This document shows positions 14,941 to 23,750 of a stretch of 37,857 nt of DNA, piece by piece. The notes beneath the pieces were generated by a model. It had not been told where the DNA came from. It saw only the letters and a program-made list of their open reading frames with translations, and did no database searches. The stretch lies in assembly GCA_036502025.1 (NCBI GenBank), contig DASXZJ010000043.1, forward strand, positions 1 to 37,857, given 5' to 3'. Made by a program: the position numbers and the translations under genes. Numbering within the stretch: position 1 is the first letter of the stretch; every line of letters starts with the position of its first letter. This DNA is from Bog-473 sp036502025 (GTDB taxonomy: Bacteria; Actinomycetota; Acidimicrobiia; Acidimicrobiales; RAAP-2).

Positions 14941-15546
14941 TCAGGCGTCGTCGGATCCCATTTCGACTTCGACGTCGACCCCCAAGGCGCTCTGCAGGGC
15001 CAGCTCGAACTCCCCTGCCACCTCGGGTCCGGGGAGGAAGTCCTCGACCGGCGGCAGCTGCGCCAGCGAATCGAGCCCGAGGCGCTCCAGGAACAGATCC
15101 GTGGTGCCGAACAGCACCGGTTGTCCCGGCCCATCGGCCCGGCCCACCACCTCGATGTAGCCCCGCTGCTCCAGCAGCCGCGTCACGCCGTCGACGTTGA
15201 CCCCGCGCAACGAGGAGATCTGGCCCCGGGACACCGGTTGGCGGTAGGCCACGATGGCCAGTGTCTCCAGCGCGGCGGTCGACAGGCGGTGCGAGACGTC
15301 CCGGTTGGCGAACCGCTCCACGTAGGCCGCCTGGTCCGGGTGGGTCTGCAGGCGGGCCCCGCCGGCGATCCGGGCCAGCACGAAGCCCCGTCCCGACTCC
15401 ACGTACTGATCGGCCAGGGACTGCAGGGCCTCCTCCACCCGCTCGACGGGCTCCTCGAGCAACTCGGCCAGCAGGCTCGGGGCGATCGGTTCGACCGCCA
15501 CCAGGAGCACGGCCTCCACGGCCCGACCCAGCTCGTCACTCTCCAT
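14941..15546 (-). CDS. scpB: Segregation and condensation protein B
   Basis: 201 residues with two winged-helix domains. The conserved core STAALETLAIVAYRQPVSRGQ is followed by the second winged helix (RGVNVDGVTRLLEQRGYIEVVGR) and GTTDLFLERLGL. ScpB dimers bind ScpA and regulate the SMC ATPase in chromosome condensation. The C-terminus is acidic. The ATG at 15546 has a GGGAG upstream. It is 33 bp from the scpA stop. Confidence 0.95.
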   Translation of the reverse strand: MESDELGRAVEAVLLVAVEPIAPSLLAELLEEPVERVEEALQSLADQYVESGRGFVLARIAGGARLQTHPDQAAYVERFANRDVSHRLSTAALETLAIVAYRQPVSRGQISSLRGVNVDGVTRLLEQRGYIEVVGRADGPGQPVLFGTTDLFLERLGLDSLAQLPPVEDFLPGPEVAGEFELALQSALGVDVEVEMGSDDA

Positions 15547-15579
15547 TGCGCCAACCCGCTCCCAAACCCACTCCCAACC

Positions 15580-16404
15580 TCATCCCTCGTAGTCGTCGAT
15601 CTCGATACCGGCCATTTCGCCCAACCCCCGGCCGCTGGTCACCCCGGCCCCGGCCGGCGCCCCGAACCCGTCGTCCGCCATCCACGAAATCCGCAGGTCG
15701 CCGAACGTGTGCCCCTGGCCCAGCGTGACCCGGCCCATCTTGCACAACTCGAGCAGGGCCAGGAAGCGAACGATCACCTCAATGCGGGTCCGGCACCCCT
15801 CGACCAGCATCCGGAACGAGGTGGCCCGGAAGGCCTCCGGCACCGCCATCAGGTCGGCCACCGCCTCGGACACCGACACGGTGTCCACGGTGACGTGGGA
15901 GAGGTCGACCCGGGGCACGGGCCGCTCGGCCGAGCCCCGCAGGTAGGCCCGGGCCAGATCCTCGGGCGTGATCCCGGCCAGGAGATCGGGCGCGTGCACC
16001 ACGAAGCTGTCGTCAAGACCCACCTCACGGGGGATCGACCGGCTGGCCTGCTCCGCCAGGGCGACGAAGACATCCGCCGCGGCCGAGTAGGCCCGGCACT
16101 CGAGCAGCCGGGCCAACAGGAGGTCCCGCTCCTCCCAGCCGACAAGCTCGTCATCGTCCTCGGTGCTCTCCCGACCGGGCAGGAGCCGCTGCGACTTGAG
16201 CTCCACCAGGATGGAGGCGACCAGCAGGAACTCCGAGAGCTGGTTGAAATCGATGGAATGGCGCTGCTCGGTGAGGACGCGCACGAACCCATCGACCACG
16301 GGCAGCAGCGGGATGTCGAGCACATCGACCTCATGTGACGACACCAGATGCAGCAACAGGTCGATGGGACCTTCGAAGACAGGGGTGGAGACCGCGTAGG
16401 TCAC
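15580..16404 (-). CDS. scpA: Segregation and condensation protein A (kleisin)
   Basis: 274 residues. The N-terminal kleisin helix block (VFEGPIDLLLHLVSSHEVDVLDIPL) binds the SMC neck; the FLLVASILVELKSQRLLP block and a C-terminal winged-helix region (FLALLELCKMGRVTLGQ) complete the family pattern. ScpA bridges the two SMC heads. GTG 16404 is supported by a TAACGT hexamer 6 nt upstream. It is divergent from trpS. Confidence 0.95.
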   Translation of the reverse strand: MTYAVSTPVFEGPIDLLLHLVSSHEVDVLDIPLLPVVDGFVRVLTEQRHSIDFNQLSEFLLVASILVELKSQRLLPGRESTEDDDELVGWEERDLLLARLLECRAYSAAADVFVALAEQASRSIPREVGLDDSFVVHAPDLLAGITPEDLARAYLRGSAERPVPRVDLSHVTVDTVSVSEAVADLMAVPEAFRATSFRMLVEGCRTRIEVIVRFLALLELCKMGRVTLGQGHTFGDLRISWMADDGFGAPAGAGVTSGRGLGEMAGIEIDDYEG

Positions 16405-16410
16405 GCTCCG

Positions 16411-16416
16411 ACGTTA
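16411..16416 (-). promoter_or_regulatory. Leaderless-type -10 hexamer for scpA-scpB-rluB
   Basis: The minus strand reads TAACGT, 6 nt, then the GTG at 16404. Confidence 0.5.
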
Positions 16417-16536
16417 CCGAACGCCCCCACCCCGTCCGTGCACCCCCAGCACACCCCCCACCCACCAGCACATACACCCGGACGACCCCGGACCACCCCG
16501 GCACCGACCACGCCAAGACCCCAACGCGCCCCGGCC

Positions 16537-16542
16537 TACCAT
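16537..16542 (+). promoter_or_regulatory. Leaderless-type -10 hexamer for trpS
   Basis: TACCAT, 8 nt, then the ATG at 16551. The rest of the 146-bp scpA-trpS gap is a C/A-rich tract without clear motifs. Confidence 0.5.
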
Positions 16543-16550
16543 GGCGGCCC

Positions 16551-17549
16551 ATGAGCACGACCACGGGCAGGGTCCTCTCGGGTATCGCGCCCTCGGGCAA
16601 CTTCACCCTCGGCAACTACCTGGGCGCCCTCAAGCACTGGGTGACCTTCCAAGACCAGAACGACGCCTACTACTGCGTGGTCGATCTGCACGCGCTGACC
16701 GAGCCCATCGAGCCGGCCGTGCTCCGGGCCAACTCGCTCGATGCCGCCCTCAACCTGCTCGCCGTCGGCCTCGACCCCGACCGCTGCACGATCTTCGTCC
16801 AGAGCCACGTGCCCGAGCACACCCGCCTGACCTGGTTGCTGGAGTGCAGCGCCACCATGGGCGAGCTCAACCGCATGACCCAGTACAAGGAGAAGTCGGC
16901 CCGCCACGAGACCGTCCGGGCCGGGCTCTACACGTACCCGGTGCTGATGGCGGCCGACATCCTGCTCTACGCCGCCGACGCGGTCCCGGTGGGCGACGAC
17001 CAGCGCCAGCACCTCGAGCTGGCCCGGGAGCTGGCCATCCGGTTCAACAACCGCTACGGCGAGACGTTCACCGTGCCCGAGGCGGCCATCCCCGGCGCGG
17101 CCGCCCGGGTCATGGACCTCCAGTACCCCGAACGCAAGATGTCCAAATCGGTCGACTCCCCCCTCGGCACCATCGGGTTGCTCGATACGCCCGAAGAGAT
17201 CACCCGCAAGGTCCGCAAGGCGGTCACCGACACCGACGGCGAGGTCCGCTACGACCGGGTGGCCAAGCCCGGCTTGGCCAATCTGCTCGACCTGCTGGCC
17301 GGGGCGACCGACCGCACGCCCCAGGAGGCCGCCCGGGGCTACGCCCGCTACGGGGACCTCAAGAAGGACGTGGCCGAGGCGCTGAGCGAACTCCTCCGCC
17401 CCGTGCGCGAGCGCCGGGCCGCTCTCGAGCGCGACCCGGCCCACGTGACCGCCGTCCTCGCCGCCGGCGCGGCCAAGGCCCACGCCGTGGCCTCCCTCAC
17501 CTACGCCAGAGCCGCCGATGCCGTGGGACTGCTGCCCCCTACCGGCTGA
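16551..17549 (+). CDS. trpS: Tryptophanyl-tRNA synthetase
   Basis: 332 residues, class I synthetase. The HIGH-type signature is PSGNFTLGNYLGA (a TxGN variant, as in other bacterial TrpRS), and KMSKS is at 196-200. Other blocks: LLECSATMGELNRMTQYKEKS, YPVLMAADILLY and VPVGDDQRQHLELARE, all characteristic of TrpRS. It charges tRNA-Trp. The ATG at 16551 matches the family N-terminus and has a -10 hexamer 8 nt upstream. No T-box or leader peptide is visible before it. Confidence 0.97.
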   Translation: MSTTTGRVLSGIAPSGNFTLGNYLGALKHWVTFQDQNDAYYCVVDLHALTEPIEPAVLRANSLDAALNLLAVGLDPDRCTIFVQSHVPEHTRLTWLLECSATMGELNRMTQYKEKSARHETVRAGLYTYPVLMAADILLYAADAVPVGDDQRQHLELARELAIRFNNRYGETFTVPEAAIPGAAARVMDLQYPERKMSKSVDSPLGTIGLLDTPEEITRKVRKAVTDTDGEVRYDRVAKPGLANLLDLLAGATDRTPQEAARGYARYGDLKKDVAEALSELLRPVRERRAALERDPAHVTAVLAAGAAKAHAVASLTYARAADAVGLLPPTG

Positions 17550-17551
17550 GT

Positions 17552-17584
17552 CGGCTGCGGCAGCCGGGCCGACGCGCGCCCGGC
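17552..17584. terminator. Candidate terminator between trpS and the site-2 protease gene
   Basis: Two alternative hairpins overlap here: CGGCTG/CAGCCG with a 3-nt loop (17552-17566) and GCCGGGC/GCCCGGC with an 8-nt loop (17563-17584), the second followed by CAAAAGG. They lie between convergent stops. Confidence 0.35.
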
Positions 17585-17625
17585 CAAAAGGCACCAGGCG
17601 ATCTGGACCGCCAAGCGAACCGGAC

Positions 17626-18414
17626 TCAGGCGAAACGGACGTCGGCCCCCAGCACGCCGAGCCACCAGTTGTAGAGGTGGTCGATGGCCCACGTGAGCGG
17701 GCCGGGGTTGAGGTAGAAGTTCAGGATCACCAAGCCGAGGATGATCGGCATGGTGTAGGGCCTGATGCGCAGGTAGGTGGGCCAGTAGCGCTTGGGCAGC
17801 GCGCGCTCGAACACCACCGAGCCGTCGAGCGGCGGGATGGGTACCAAGTTGAAGGCCATGAGCCCGATGTTGGCCAGCCCGAAGAACAGGAAGAGCCGCG
17901 CCGCCAGCGACGGCGTGAAGCCGCTGAGGGTATCGGTGTTGAACGACGTGCGGAAGGCCACGATGAAGATGAACGCGCCGATGACGGCCAGCAGGGCGTT
18001 GGTCGCCGGGCCGGCCAGCGAGACCAGGACGCCTTGATTGCGGGGACTGCGGAGACGGCCCAGGTTGACCGGCACCGGCTTGGCCCAGCCGAATACGCCG
18101 AAACCCCCCAGCGCCAGCAGCGCCGGGACGATGAGCGTGCCCACCGGGTCGACGTGGACGATGGGGTTGAGCGTGAGGCGCCCCTGCCGTTGCGCGGTGT
18201 CGTCACCGAAGGCTTTGGCCACCCACCCGTGGGAAACCTCGTGAAGGATGATGGAGGGGACGATGACGCAGAAGAAGATGATGTTGTCGGTCGAGATGTG
18301 GTGCGAGCGCACCAGGGCGACGAGGACCACCAGCCCTCCGACCACCCACAGGGTCTGCTTGGTCCGCCGGTCCATGGGACGGCGACCCGATCCGGTCGCG
18401 CCCGGGTAGGACAC
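17626..18414 (-). CDS. Site-2 protease family membrane metallopeptidase (M50)
   Basis: 262 residues with about five hydrophobic segments. HEVSH (H58, E59, H62) supplies zinc ligands and the catalytic Glu, and NLVPIPPLDGS supplies the third ligand, Asp197. This is the short M50 form without a PDZ domain, as in FtsH-less rhomboid-like minimal S2Ps. Intramembrane proteases of this type usually release membrane-bound regulators; the substrate is unknown. GTG 18414 begins directly after the DksA-like stop (no gap); Met14 at 18375 is an alternative start. It is probably cotranscribed with the DksA-like gene. Confidence 0.92.
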   Translation of the reverse strand: MSYPGATGSGRRPMDRRTKQTLWVVGGLVVLVALVRSHHISTDNIIFFCVIVPSIILHEVSHGWVAKAFGDDTAQRQGRLTLNPIVHVDPVGTLIVPALLALGGFGVFGWAKPVPVNLGRLRSPRNQGVLVSLAGPATNALLAVIGAFIFIVAFRTSFNTDTLSGFTPSLAARLFLFFGLANIGLMAFNLVPIPPLDGSVVFERALPKRYWPTYLRIRPYTMPIILGLVILNFYLNPGPLTWAIDHLYNWWLGVLGADVRFA

Positions 18415-18771
18415 CTACGGCTTGGCGGCGTCGGCGATGCAGCGCCGGGCGGCCGGCATGGCCTCCAGCCGGGCCGCGCCGATCGGCTTCCCGCACACCT
18501 CGCACGCGCCGTAGGTGCCGTCGCCCAGGCGGGCCAGGGCGGCGTCGACCTCGTCGAGGGCCTCGCGCAGTTCGGTGGCCAGGCGCTCCGCCTCACCGCG
18601 CTCGGCCGTGACCTGGCTCGAATCGGCGAAGTTGGCGTCGTAGTTCAGGCCGCTGCCCTCGTCCCCGTAGCCGAGCTCCTTGAGCTGGGCCTGGAGGACG
18701 CGCTGTTCGGTGGCTAGGAGAGCGGCGTAGTCGACATCGGCGGATTCGGCCGTGGGGGCCTCGTTCGGCAT
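18415..18771 (-). CDS. DksA/TraR-type zinc finger protein lacking one cysteine
   Basis: 118 residues: a coiled coil (about 18-85) followed by the TraR/DksA C4 finger. C90, C93 and C111 are present, but the position of the fourth cysteine is Asp114 (CIADA). DksA-type proteins enter the RNA polymerase secondary channel and alter promoter kinetics with ppGpp; actinobacterial relatives such as RbpA-linked or CarD-era regulators differ, so function is inferred only from fold. ATG 18771 has TAGCAT 6 nt upstream, inside the last codons of xerD, so it likely has its own promoter. Confidence 0.88.
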   Translation of the reverse strand: MPNEAPTAESADVDYAALLATEQRVLQAQLKELGYGDEGSGLNYDANFADSSQVTAERGEAERLATELREALDEVDAALARLGDGTYGACEVCGKPIGAARLEAMPAARRCIADAAKP

Positions 18772-18775
18772 GGGC

Positions 18776-19732
18776 TCATGCTACGTGGTCCCCTCGTGCC
18801 TTTGTTCCCGCGCGGGGGTGGGCCGCCTCGTAGGCCCGCCGCAGGTGCTCGGGCGAGACCTTGGTGTAGCGCTGGGTGGTGGCGATGGAGGCGTGGCCCA
18901 GGAGTTCCTGGACCACCCGTATGTCGGCGCCCCGGGCCAGCATGTGGGTGGCACAGGAGTGCCGGAGCACATGGGGGCTGACCCGCTCGCCCAGCCCGAC
19001 CCGGCCGGCGTACTTCTTGACCACCCCGAACGCTCCCACCCGGGACAGGCGGCCCCCCCGGACGTTGAGGAAGACGGCGTCGGCGTCGCTCCGACGCTTC
19101 CACTTGGCCGGCACCATCAGGCCCCTCCCCTCGCCCGAGAGCCACTGGCCCAGGGCTTCACGGGCCAGGCGCCCGAGCGGCACCACCCGCTCCTTGGACC
19201 CCTTCCCGTAGACCCGGATGAGCGGCAGGGCGTCGGTGTCGAGAGCCTCGGCCACGTCGCCGAGGTTGAGACCGGTGACCTCGCTGACCCGGGCCCCGGT
19301 CCCGTAGAGCACCTCGAGGAGAGCCCGGTCCCGCAGGATGGCCGGGCCGGTGCCCACCACGGCGCCGAGCAAACGGTCCGTCTCCTCCTCGCTCAGGGCC
19401 TTGGGCAGCAGGTCGGCCACCGCGACGCCGGGGAGATCGGCGGTCGGATCGGCGGACGACCGTCCCTCCTCGACCAGGAAGCGGTAGAAGCCCCGCAGGG
19501 TCGAGAGTGACCGGGCCACGGTCGACGCGCTGCGGACCCGCCGCAACGCGGCCACGTAGGCCGCCACATCCCCCGAACTGGCTCCCTCGAGGGTCCCCGA
19601 TCCGATGAACGCCTGATAGGCCACCAGGTCCCGGCGGTACGACGACAGGGTGCGCGGCGAGCGGCCGCGCTCGACCTCCAGCCACGACAGGTACTCCTCG
19701 GCGCTGACCGGGAGCGGCGTCGTCACGGTCAC
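18776..19732 (-). CDS. xerD: Tyrosine recombinase XerC/XerD
   Basis: 318 residues. SAM-like N-terminal DNA-binding domain (about 8-90), then the catalytic domain with R148 (TGARVSE), K180 (GKGSKER), H254-x2-R257 (PHVLRHSCATH), H280 (LLGHASIATTQ) and nucleophile Y289. All catalytic residues are present. It resolves chromosome dimers at dif. Position beside a Nudix gene and pyrG matches Rv1701 of M. tuberculosis (XerD), so this is the housekeeping recombinase, not an integrase. GTG 19732 overlaps the Nudix stop (GTGA). A separate insertion of about 13 residues, WKRRSDADA, lies between strands near 211-219. Confidence 0.93.
   Translation of the reverse strand: MTVTTPLPVSAEEYLSWLEVERGRSPRTLSSYRRDLVAYQAFIGSGTLEGASSGDVAAYVAALRRVRSASTVARSLSTLRGFYRFLVEEGRSSADPTADLPGVAVADLLPKALSEEETDRLLGAVVGTGPAILRDRALLEVLYGTGARVSEVTGLNLGDVAEALDTDALPLIRVYGKGSKERVVPLGRLAREALGQWLSGEGRGLMVPAKWKRRSDADAVFLNVRGGRLSRVGAFGVVKKYAGRVGLGERVSPHVLRHSCATHMLARGADIRVVQELLGHASIATTQRYTKVSPEHLRRAYEAAHPRAGTKARGDHVA
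18778..18783 (-). promoter_or_regulatory. Leaderless-type -10 hexamer for the DksA-like gene, inside xerD end
   Basis: The minus strand reads TAGCAT, 6 nt, then the ATG at 18771. It overlaps the xerD stop codon (18776-18778). Confidence 0.45.
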
Positions 19733-20271
19733 GTGTCCAGATGGGCGCGGGCGAGGTAGAGGCCGATGATGGTGGTGGCATCCACCAGCGTGCCGTCGGC
19801 CACCAGCGCATCGAGGTCATGGAGGGCGATGGTCTCAATGGTCATGAAGCCCTCCTCCACGCCGACCGGGTTGGTCGGCACCGGGGTGAGGCCGGTGGCC
19901 AGGAAGATGGTGGTGCGCTGGTCGCTGTAGCCCGGCGAGTTGTACGTCCCCATCAACTCGACCATGGCGCGCGCTGCGAGCCCCGCCTCCTCGGCCAGCT
20001 CCCGGCGGGCCGTCGACTCGAGCGACTCGCCCGAGACGTCCCGGGTGCCGGCCGGTGTCTCGAGCACCATGTCATCGACCGAGGCCCGGTACTGACGGAC
20101 CAGCGTGACCCGTCGGTCCTCGTCCACCGGGACGATGGTCACCGCACCGGGATGGTGGACGACGGAGCGCTCGAACGTCCGTCCGTCGGGGTCGGCCAGG
20201 ACCACCTCGGCCACCGAGAAGAGATAGCCCCGGAAGACCTCCTCCTCCGAGACCCATCGAAAGGAGGGCAC
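19729..20271 (-). CDS. Nudix hydrolase, ADP-ribose pyrophosphatase-like
   Basis: 180 residues. The Nudix box runs from AGTRDVSGE through ARRELAEEAGL, with the one-residue-longer loop seen in actinobacterial ADP-ribose pyrophosphatases (AGKLDVPGE). The upstream QYRASVDDMVLETPAG block is also ADPRP-like. It probably cleaves ADP-ribose or a related nucleoside diphosphate compound. It is between pyrG (5-bp gap) and xerD (4-bp overlap), the same order as Rv1699-Rv1701. Confidence 0.92.
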   Translation of the reverse strand: MPSFRWVSEEEVFRGYLFSVAEVVLADPDGRTFERSVVHHPGAVTIVPVDEDRRVTLVRQYRASVDDMVLETPAGTRDVSGESLESTARRELAEEAGLAARAMVELMGTYNSPGYSDQRTTIFLATGLTPVPTNPVGVEEGFMTIETIALHDLDALVADGTLVDATTIIGLYLARAHLDT

Positions 20272-20276
20272 CGGGC

Positions 20277-21920
20277 TCAGGGAACGGTATCGAGATCGAG
20301 CAGGTGGGGCTCGCGGCCCTCGGCCCGGTCCAGCGCCGCCGCCACCAGTTCCCGGAAAAGCGGATGTGGGCGATCGGGGCGGCTCTTGAACTCCGGGTGG
20401 GCCTGGGTGCCCACCCAGAACGGATGCTCGCTCAGCTCGACGAACTCGACCAGCCGGCCGTCGGGGGAGCTGCCCGAGCAGACCAGGCCCACGGCCTCGA
20501 GTCGGGCCCGGTACTTGTTGTTGAACTCGAAGCGGTGACGGTGCCGCTCGGTCACCCCGAGGGTGCCGTAGGCCTGCGCCACCTTGGACTCGGGCAGCAG
20601 GGTGGCCTGGTACGACCCGAGCCGCATGGTGCCGCCCTTGTCGGTCACGTCGGCCTGATCGGGCATGAGGTCGATGACCGGGTGCGGCGTGAGGGAGTCG
20701 AACTCGCGGGAGTTGGCCCGGTCCAGGCCGGCCCAGTCACGGGCCACCGCGATCACCATCACCTGGAGCCCGAGGCACAGCCCGAGGCAGGGGATGGCGT
20801 TGTCGCGGGCGTACCCGGCCGCGGCCACCATGCCCTCGACGCCGCGCACACCGAAGCCCCCGGGAATGACGATGGCATCGAGGCTGCGGAAGCGATCCGA
20901 GCCAAGCAGGTCCGGGACCACTTCCGCGTCGATCCAGTCCAACTCGACCTCGGTGCCGTGGTGGAAGCCCCCCGAGCGGAGCGCCTCGACCACCGACATG
21001 TAGGCGTCGGGCATGTTGACGTACTTGCCGACGATGCCGATCCGGACCCGTCGGGTCAGGGACTCCACCCGCTGGACCAGGTTCTCCCAGCGGTCGAGGG
21101 TGACCATCGGGTAGGCCGACTCGTCGATCCCCAACGTGGCGCACACGTAGGCGTCGAGCCCCTGCTCGTGCAGCACGAGCGGGATCTCGTAGATGCTCGG
21201 CGCGTCCACGGCCGAGACCACCGCTTCCATCGGCACGTCGCAGAGCCGCGAGATCTTCCGCTTCAGCCCCTCGTCGATCGGCTTGTCACTGCGGCAGACG
21301 ATCACGTCGGGCTGGATACCGCGACTGCGTAGCTCGGTCACCGAGTGCTGGGTGGGCTTGGTCTTCTGCTCCCCGGTGACCAGGTAGGGCACCAGGGTCA
21401 GGTGGATGTAGCAGACATTGTCACGACCAACGTCCCGGCGGAACTGCCGGATGGCCTCGACGAAGGGGACGATCTCGATGTCACCCACCGTGCCGCCGAT
21501 CTCGACGATGACGATGTCGACGTCCTCGTCGGCCAGCTGGCGCACTCTGGTCTTGATTTCGTCGGTTACATGCGGGATGACCTGCACGGTGCGACCGAGG
21601 AAGTCGCCCCGCCGCTCCTTCTCGATCACCGAGCGGTAGATCCACCCGGTCGTCGTGTTGGACCGCTTGTTGAGATTCTCGTCGATGAAGCGCTCGTAGT
21701 GCCCGAGGTCGAGATCGGTCTCGCCGCCGTCCTCGGTGACGAACACCTCGCCGTGCTCGCCGGGGTTCATCGTCCCGGGGTCGACGTTGATGTAGGGATC
21801 GAGCTTGCACATGGTGACCCGTAGGCCACGACACTTGAGGAGTCGACCGAGCGAGGAGGCGGTGAGGCCTTTACCCAGCGAGCTGGAAACGCCGCCGGTG
21901 ACGAAGATGAACTTGCTCAC
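20277..21920 (-). CDS. pyrG: CTP synthase
   Basis: 547 residues. N-terminal amidoligase domain with FVTGGVSSSLGKG, KLDPYINVDPGTM and GEVFVTEDGGETDLDLGHYERF; C-terminal glutaminase domain with nucleophile Cys382 in LCLGLQ and the HPEF dyad in TQAHPEFKSRP. It makes CTP from UTP, ATP and glutamine. The GTG start at 21920 fits the conserved first strand. It is the first gene of pyrG-Nudix-xerD. The 190-bp upstream gap holds a possible TATCGT -10 at 21976-21971; I see no pyrimidine-attenuation hairpin. Confidence 0.97.
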   Translation of the reverse strand: MSKFIFVTGGVSSSLGKGLTASSLGRLLKCRGLRVTMCKLDPYINVDPGTMNPGEHGEVFVTEDGGETDLDLGHYERFIDENLNKRSNTTTGWIYRSVIEKERRGDFLGRTVQVIPHVTDEIKTRVRQLADEDVDIVIVEIGGTVGDIEIVPFVEAIRQFRRDVGRDNVCYIHLTLVPYLVTGEQKTKPTQHSVTELRSRGIQPDVIVCRSDKPIDEGLKRKISRLCDVPMEAVVSAVDAPSIYEIPLVLHEQGLDAYVCATLGIDESAYPMVTLDRWENLVQRVESLTRRVRIGIVGKYVNMPDAYMSVVEALRSGGFHHGTEVELDWIDAEVVPDLLGSDRFRSLDAIVIPGGFGVRGVEGMVAAAGYARDNAIPCLGLCLGLQVMVIAVARDWAGLDRANSREFDSLTPHPVIDLMPDQADVTDKGGTMRLGSYQATLLPESKVAQAYGTLGVTERHRHRFEFNNKYRARLEAVGLVCSGSSPDGRLVEFVELSEHPFWVGTQAHPEFKSRPDRPHPLFRELVAAALDRAEGREPHLLDLDTVP

Positions 21921-22110
21921 GCCGCCCGCTGGGCGCCGAAGGTCACGTCAAATGATCGGTGCACCCTTCCACGATAATCGACGGAGGGCGGCGTCGTGGT
22001 GGATTGCTCCGGTCGCTTCCAACGAGTCCGTCGGTCAATCGAGCCAGAAGCGCCACCGCCGACGGTTGCCCCGCACACCCTGGTACTTCAGGCCATGACC
22101 GCCGGGGCGC

Positions 22111-23724
22111 CTACGTCGAAGCCCCGAGGAGCTCGCGGGCGTGGGCCCGGGCCGCGTCGCTGTCGGGGTGGCCCGAGAGCATCCGGGACAGCTCGATCAC
22201 CCGCTCCTCGGCCGCCACCACGGAGGCCGTGGTCACCGTTCGCCCGGCCACCTCCTGCTTCTGCACGCTGATCTGCTGGTCGGCCTTGGCGGCCACCTGG
22301 GCCAGGTGGGTGACCACCAGGACCTGGCGCGAGCGCGACACCTCGCGCAACGCGTTCCCGAGCGACAGCGCGGCCGCCCCGCCGACGCCGGCATCCACCT
22401 CGTCGAAGACCATGGTCTGGGGCCCGCCCATGGCCACCAGCCGGATGGCCAGCATGGCCCGGGCCAGCTCCCCACCCGAGGCCGCCTTGGCCAGGGGCAG
22501 CACCGCCTCGCCCACGTTGGCCCCGAGGGCAACCTCGATCGGATCGCCCGTGCCCCCGCGGGCGATCCGGACTTCGACCCGGGCCCCGGCCATGGCCAGG
22601 TCGGCCAGTCGCTCCCCCACCAGGGCGCCGAAGCGTTCGGCCGCCTCGCCCCGCACGGTGCGCACCGCGGCCTCGGCCACCGCCAGCTCCTCGGTGGTCG
22701 ACGCCCGCTCGGCCTCCAGGCGGGCCGCCACTTCCTCGGCGTTGTCCAGTTCGTTCAGGCGGGCCGCGGCCCGTTGGCCGAAGGCCAGCACCTCGGAGAG
22801 ATCCTCGCCGTACTTGCGCCGCAACTCGCCCAGCCGCCGGCGGCGCTCCTGCACCTCGCCCAGGCGGGCCGGGTCGTCCTCCCACGTCTCCATGACGTCG
22901 CGCAAGGCCCGGGCCACGTCGGACAGCTCGACCGTCGTCGCCACGATCCGCGCTCGATACTCCTCGAACGCCTCCCGACCCCCCAGCACGCCCGCCGCCT
23001 GACCGAGCCCGCCCAGGACCCCGTCGCCCTCGTCGTCGCGCCCCGACGCCGAGGCCGGATCCAGGAGCTCGAGCGCCTGGGCCGCGGCCTCGCGGTACGA
23101 CGACGCGTCGGCCAGCCGCTCCTCCTCGGCCCGCAGCGTCCCGTCCTCGTCGGGACTCGAGAGACGGGCCGCCGCGATCTCGTCGACCTGGTAGCGCAGT
23201 ACGTCGGCCTCGCGGGCCCGCTGCTGCTCGTCGCCGCCCAGGTCGGCCAACGAGGCGGCCAGCTCGCGGACCACCGAGCGCAGCCGGTTGACCGCCGTGA
23301 GATCGGTGCCCGCGTAGGCGTCGAGGACGGCCCGTTGCGCGGCCGGGGTCACCAGCGACTGGTGCTCGTGCTGTCCGTGGATCTCCACCAGATCGGCGGT
23401 GACATCGGCCAGGGCGCCCACCGGCGACATGCGCCCGTCGATCCAGGCCCGCGACCGGCCCTCGGCCGGCACGGCGCGGGCGACGACGACCTCGGTCTCC
23501 TCCCCTTCGCGCTCGGTCACGAAGCGCGCCTCGACCATGGCCTCGGCGGCGCCGGCCCGCACCATGCTCGGGTTGGCCCGGCCACCCAGCACGAGCTGGA
23601 GCGCCTCGACCACCAGGGTCTTGCCGGCGCCGGTCTCGCCGGTCAGCACGGTCATCCCCCCGGTGAAGGCCAGGGAGAGGTCCTCGATCACCCCGAGGTC
23701 GCGCACCCGCAACTCGGTCAGCAT
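22111..23724 (-). CDS. recN: DNA repair ATPase RecN
   Basis: 537 residues, SMC-like. P-loop GETGAGKT at 29-36, a central coiled coil, then the signature LPLAKAASGGELARAMLAIR and Walker B MVFDEVDAGVGG, ending with VVTHLAQVAAKAD. RecN acts early in double-strand break repair. Length is a little under the usual 550-590 because the coiled coil is short. Its order after tlyA-nadK matches many actinobacteria. Confidence 0.95.
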   Translation of the reverse strand: MLTELRVRDLGVIEDLSLAFTGGMTVLTGETGAGKTLVVEALQLVLGGRANPSMVRAGAAEAMVEARFVTEREGEETEVVVARAVPAEGRSRAWIDGRMSPVGALADVTADLVEIHGQHEHQSLVTPAAQRAVLDAYAGTDLTAVNRLRSVVRELAASLADLGGDEQQRAREADVLRYQVDEIAAARLSSPDEDGTLRAEEERLADASSYREAAAQALELLDPASASGRDDEGDGVLGGLGQAAGVLGGREAFEEYRARIVATTVELSDVARALRDVMETWEDDPARLGEVQERRRRLGELRRKYGEDLSEVLAFGQRAAARLNELDNAEEVAARLEAERASTTEELAVAEAAVRTVRGEAAERFGALVGERLADLAMAGARVEVRIARGGTGDPIEVALGANVGEAVLPLAKAASGGELARAMLAIRLVAMGGPQTMVFDEVDAGVGGAAALSLGNALREVSRSRQVLVVTHLAQVAAKADQQISVQKQEVAGRTVTTASVVAAEERVIELSRMLSGHPDSDAARAHARELLGAST

Positions 23725-23750
23725 GCGCCTGGCCCGGTCTGCACGCGGCC

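Noticed and set aside
14205..15546. ScpB-RluB fusion by frameshift
   Set aside because: scpB ends cleanly at TGA 14941-14943 after a normal acidic C-terminus, and rluB has its own TTG with a strong ribosome site.
14791..16338. Long open frame antisense to scpA/scpB (515 codons)
   Set aside because: No recognisable motif, and full scpB and scpA genes occupy the other strand.
18776..19732. Phage integrase or genomic-island marker
   Set aside because: All features and the pyrG-Nudix neighbourhood match the housekeeping XerD; no attachment site or phage gene is near.
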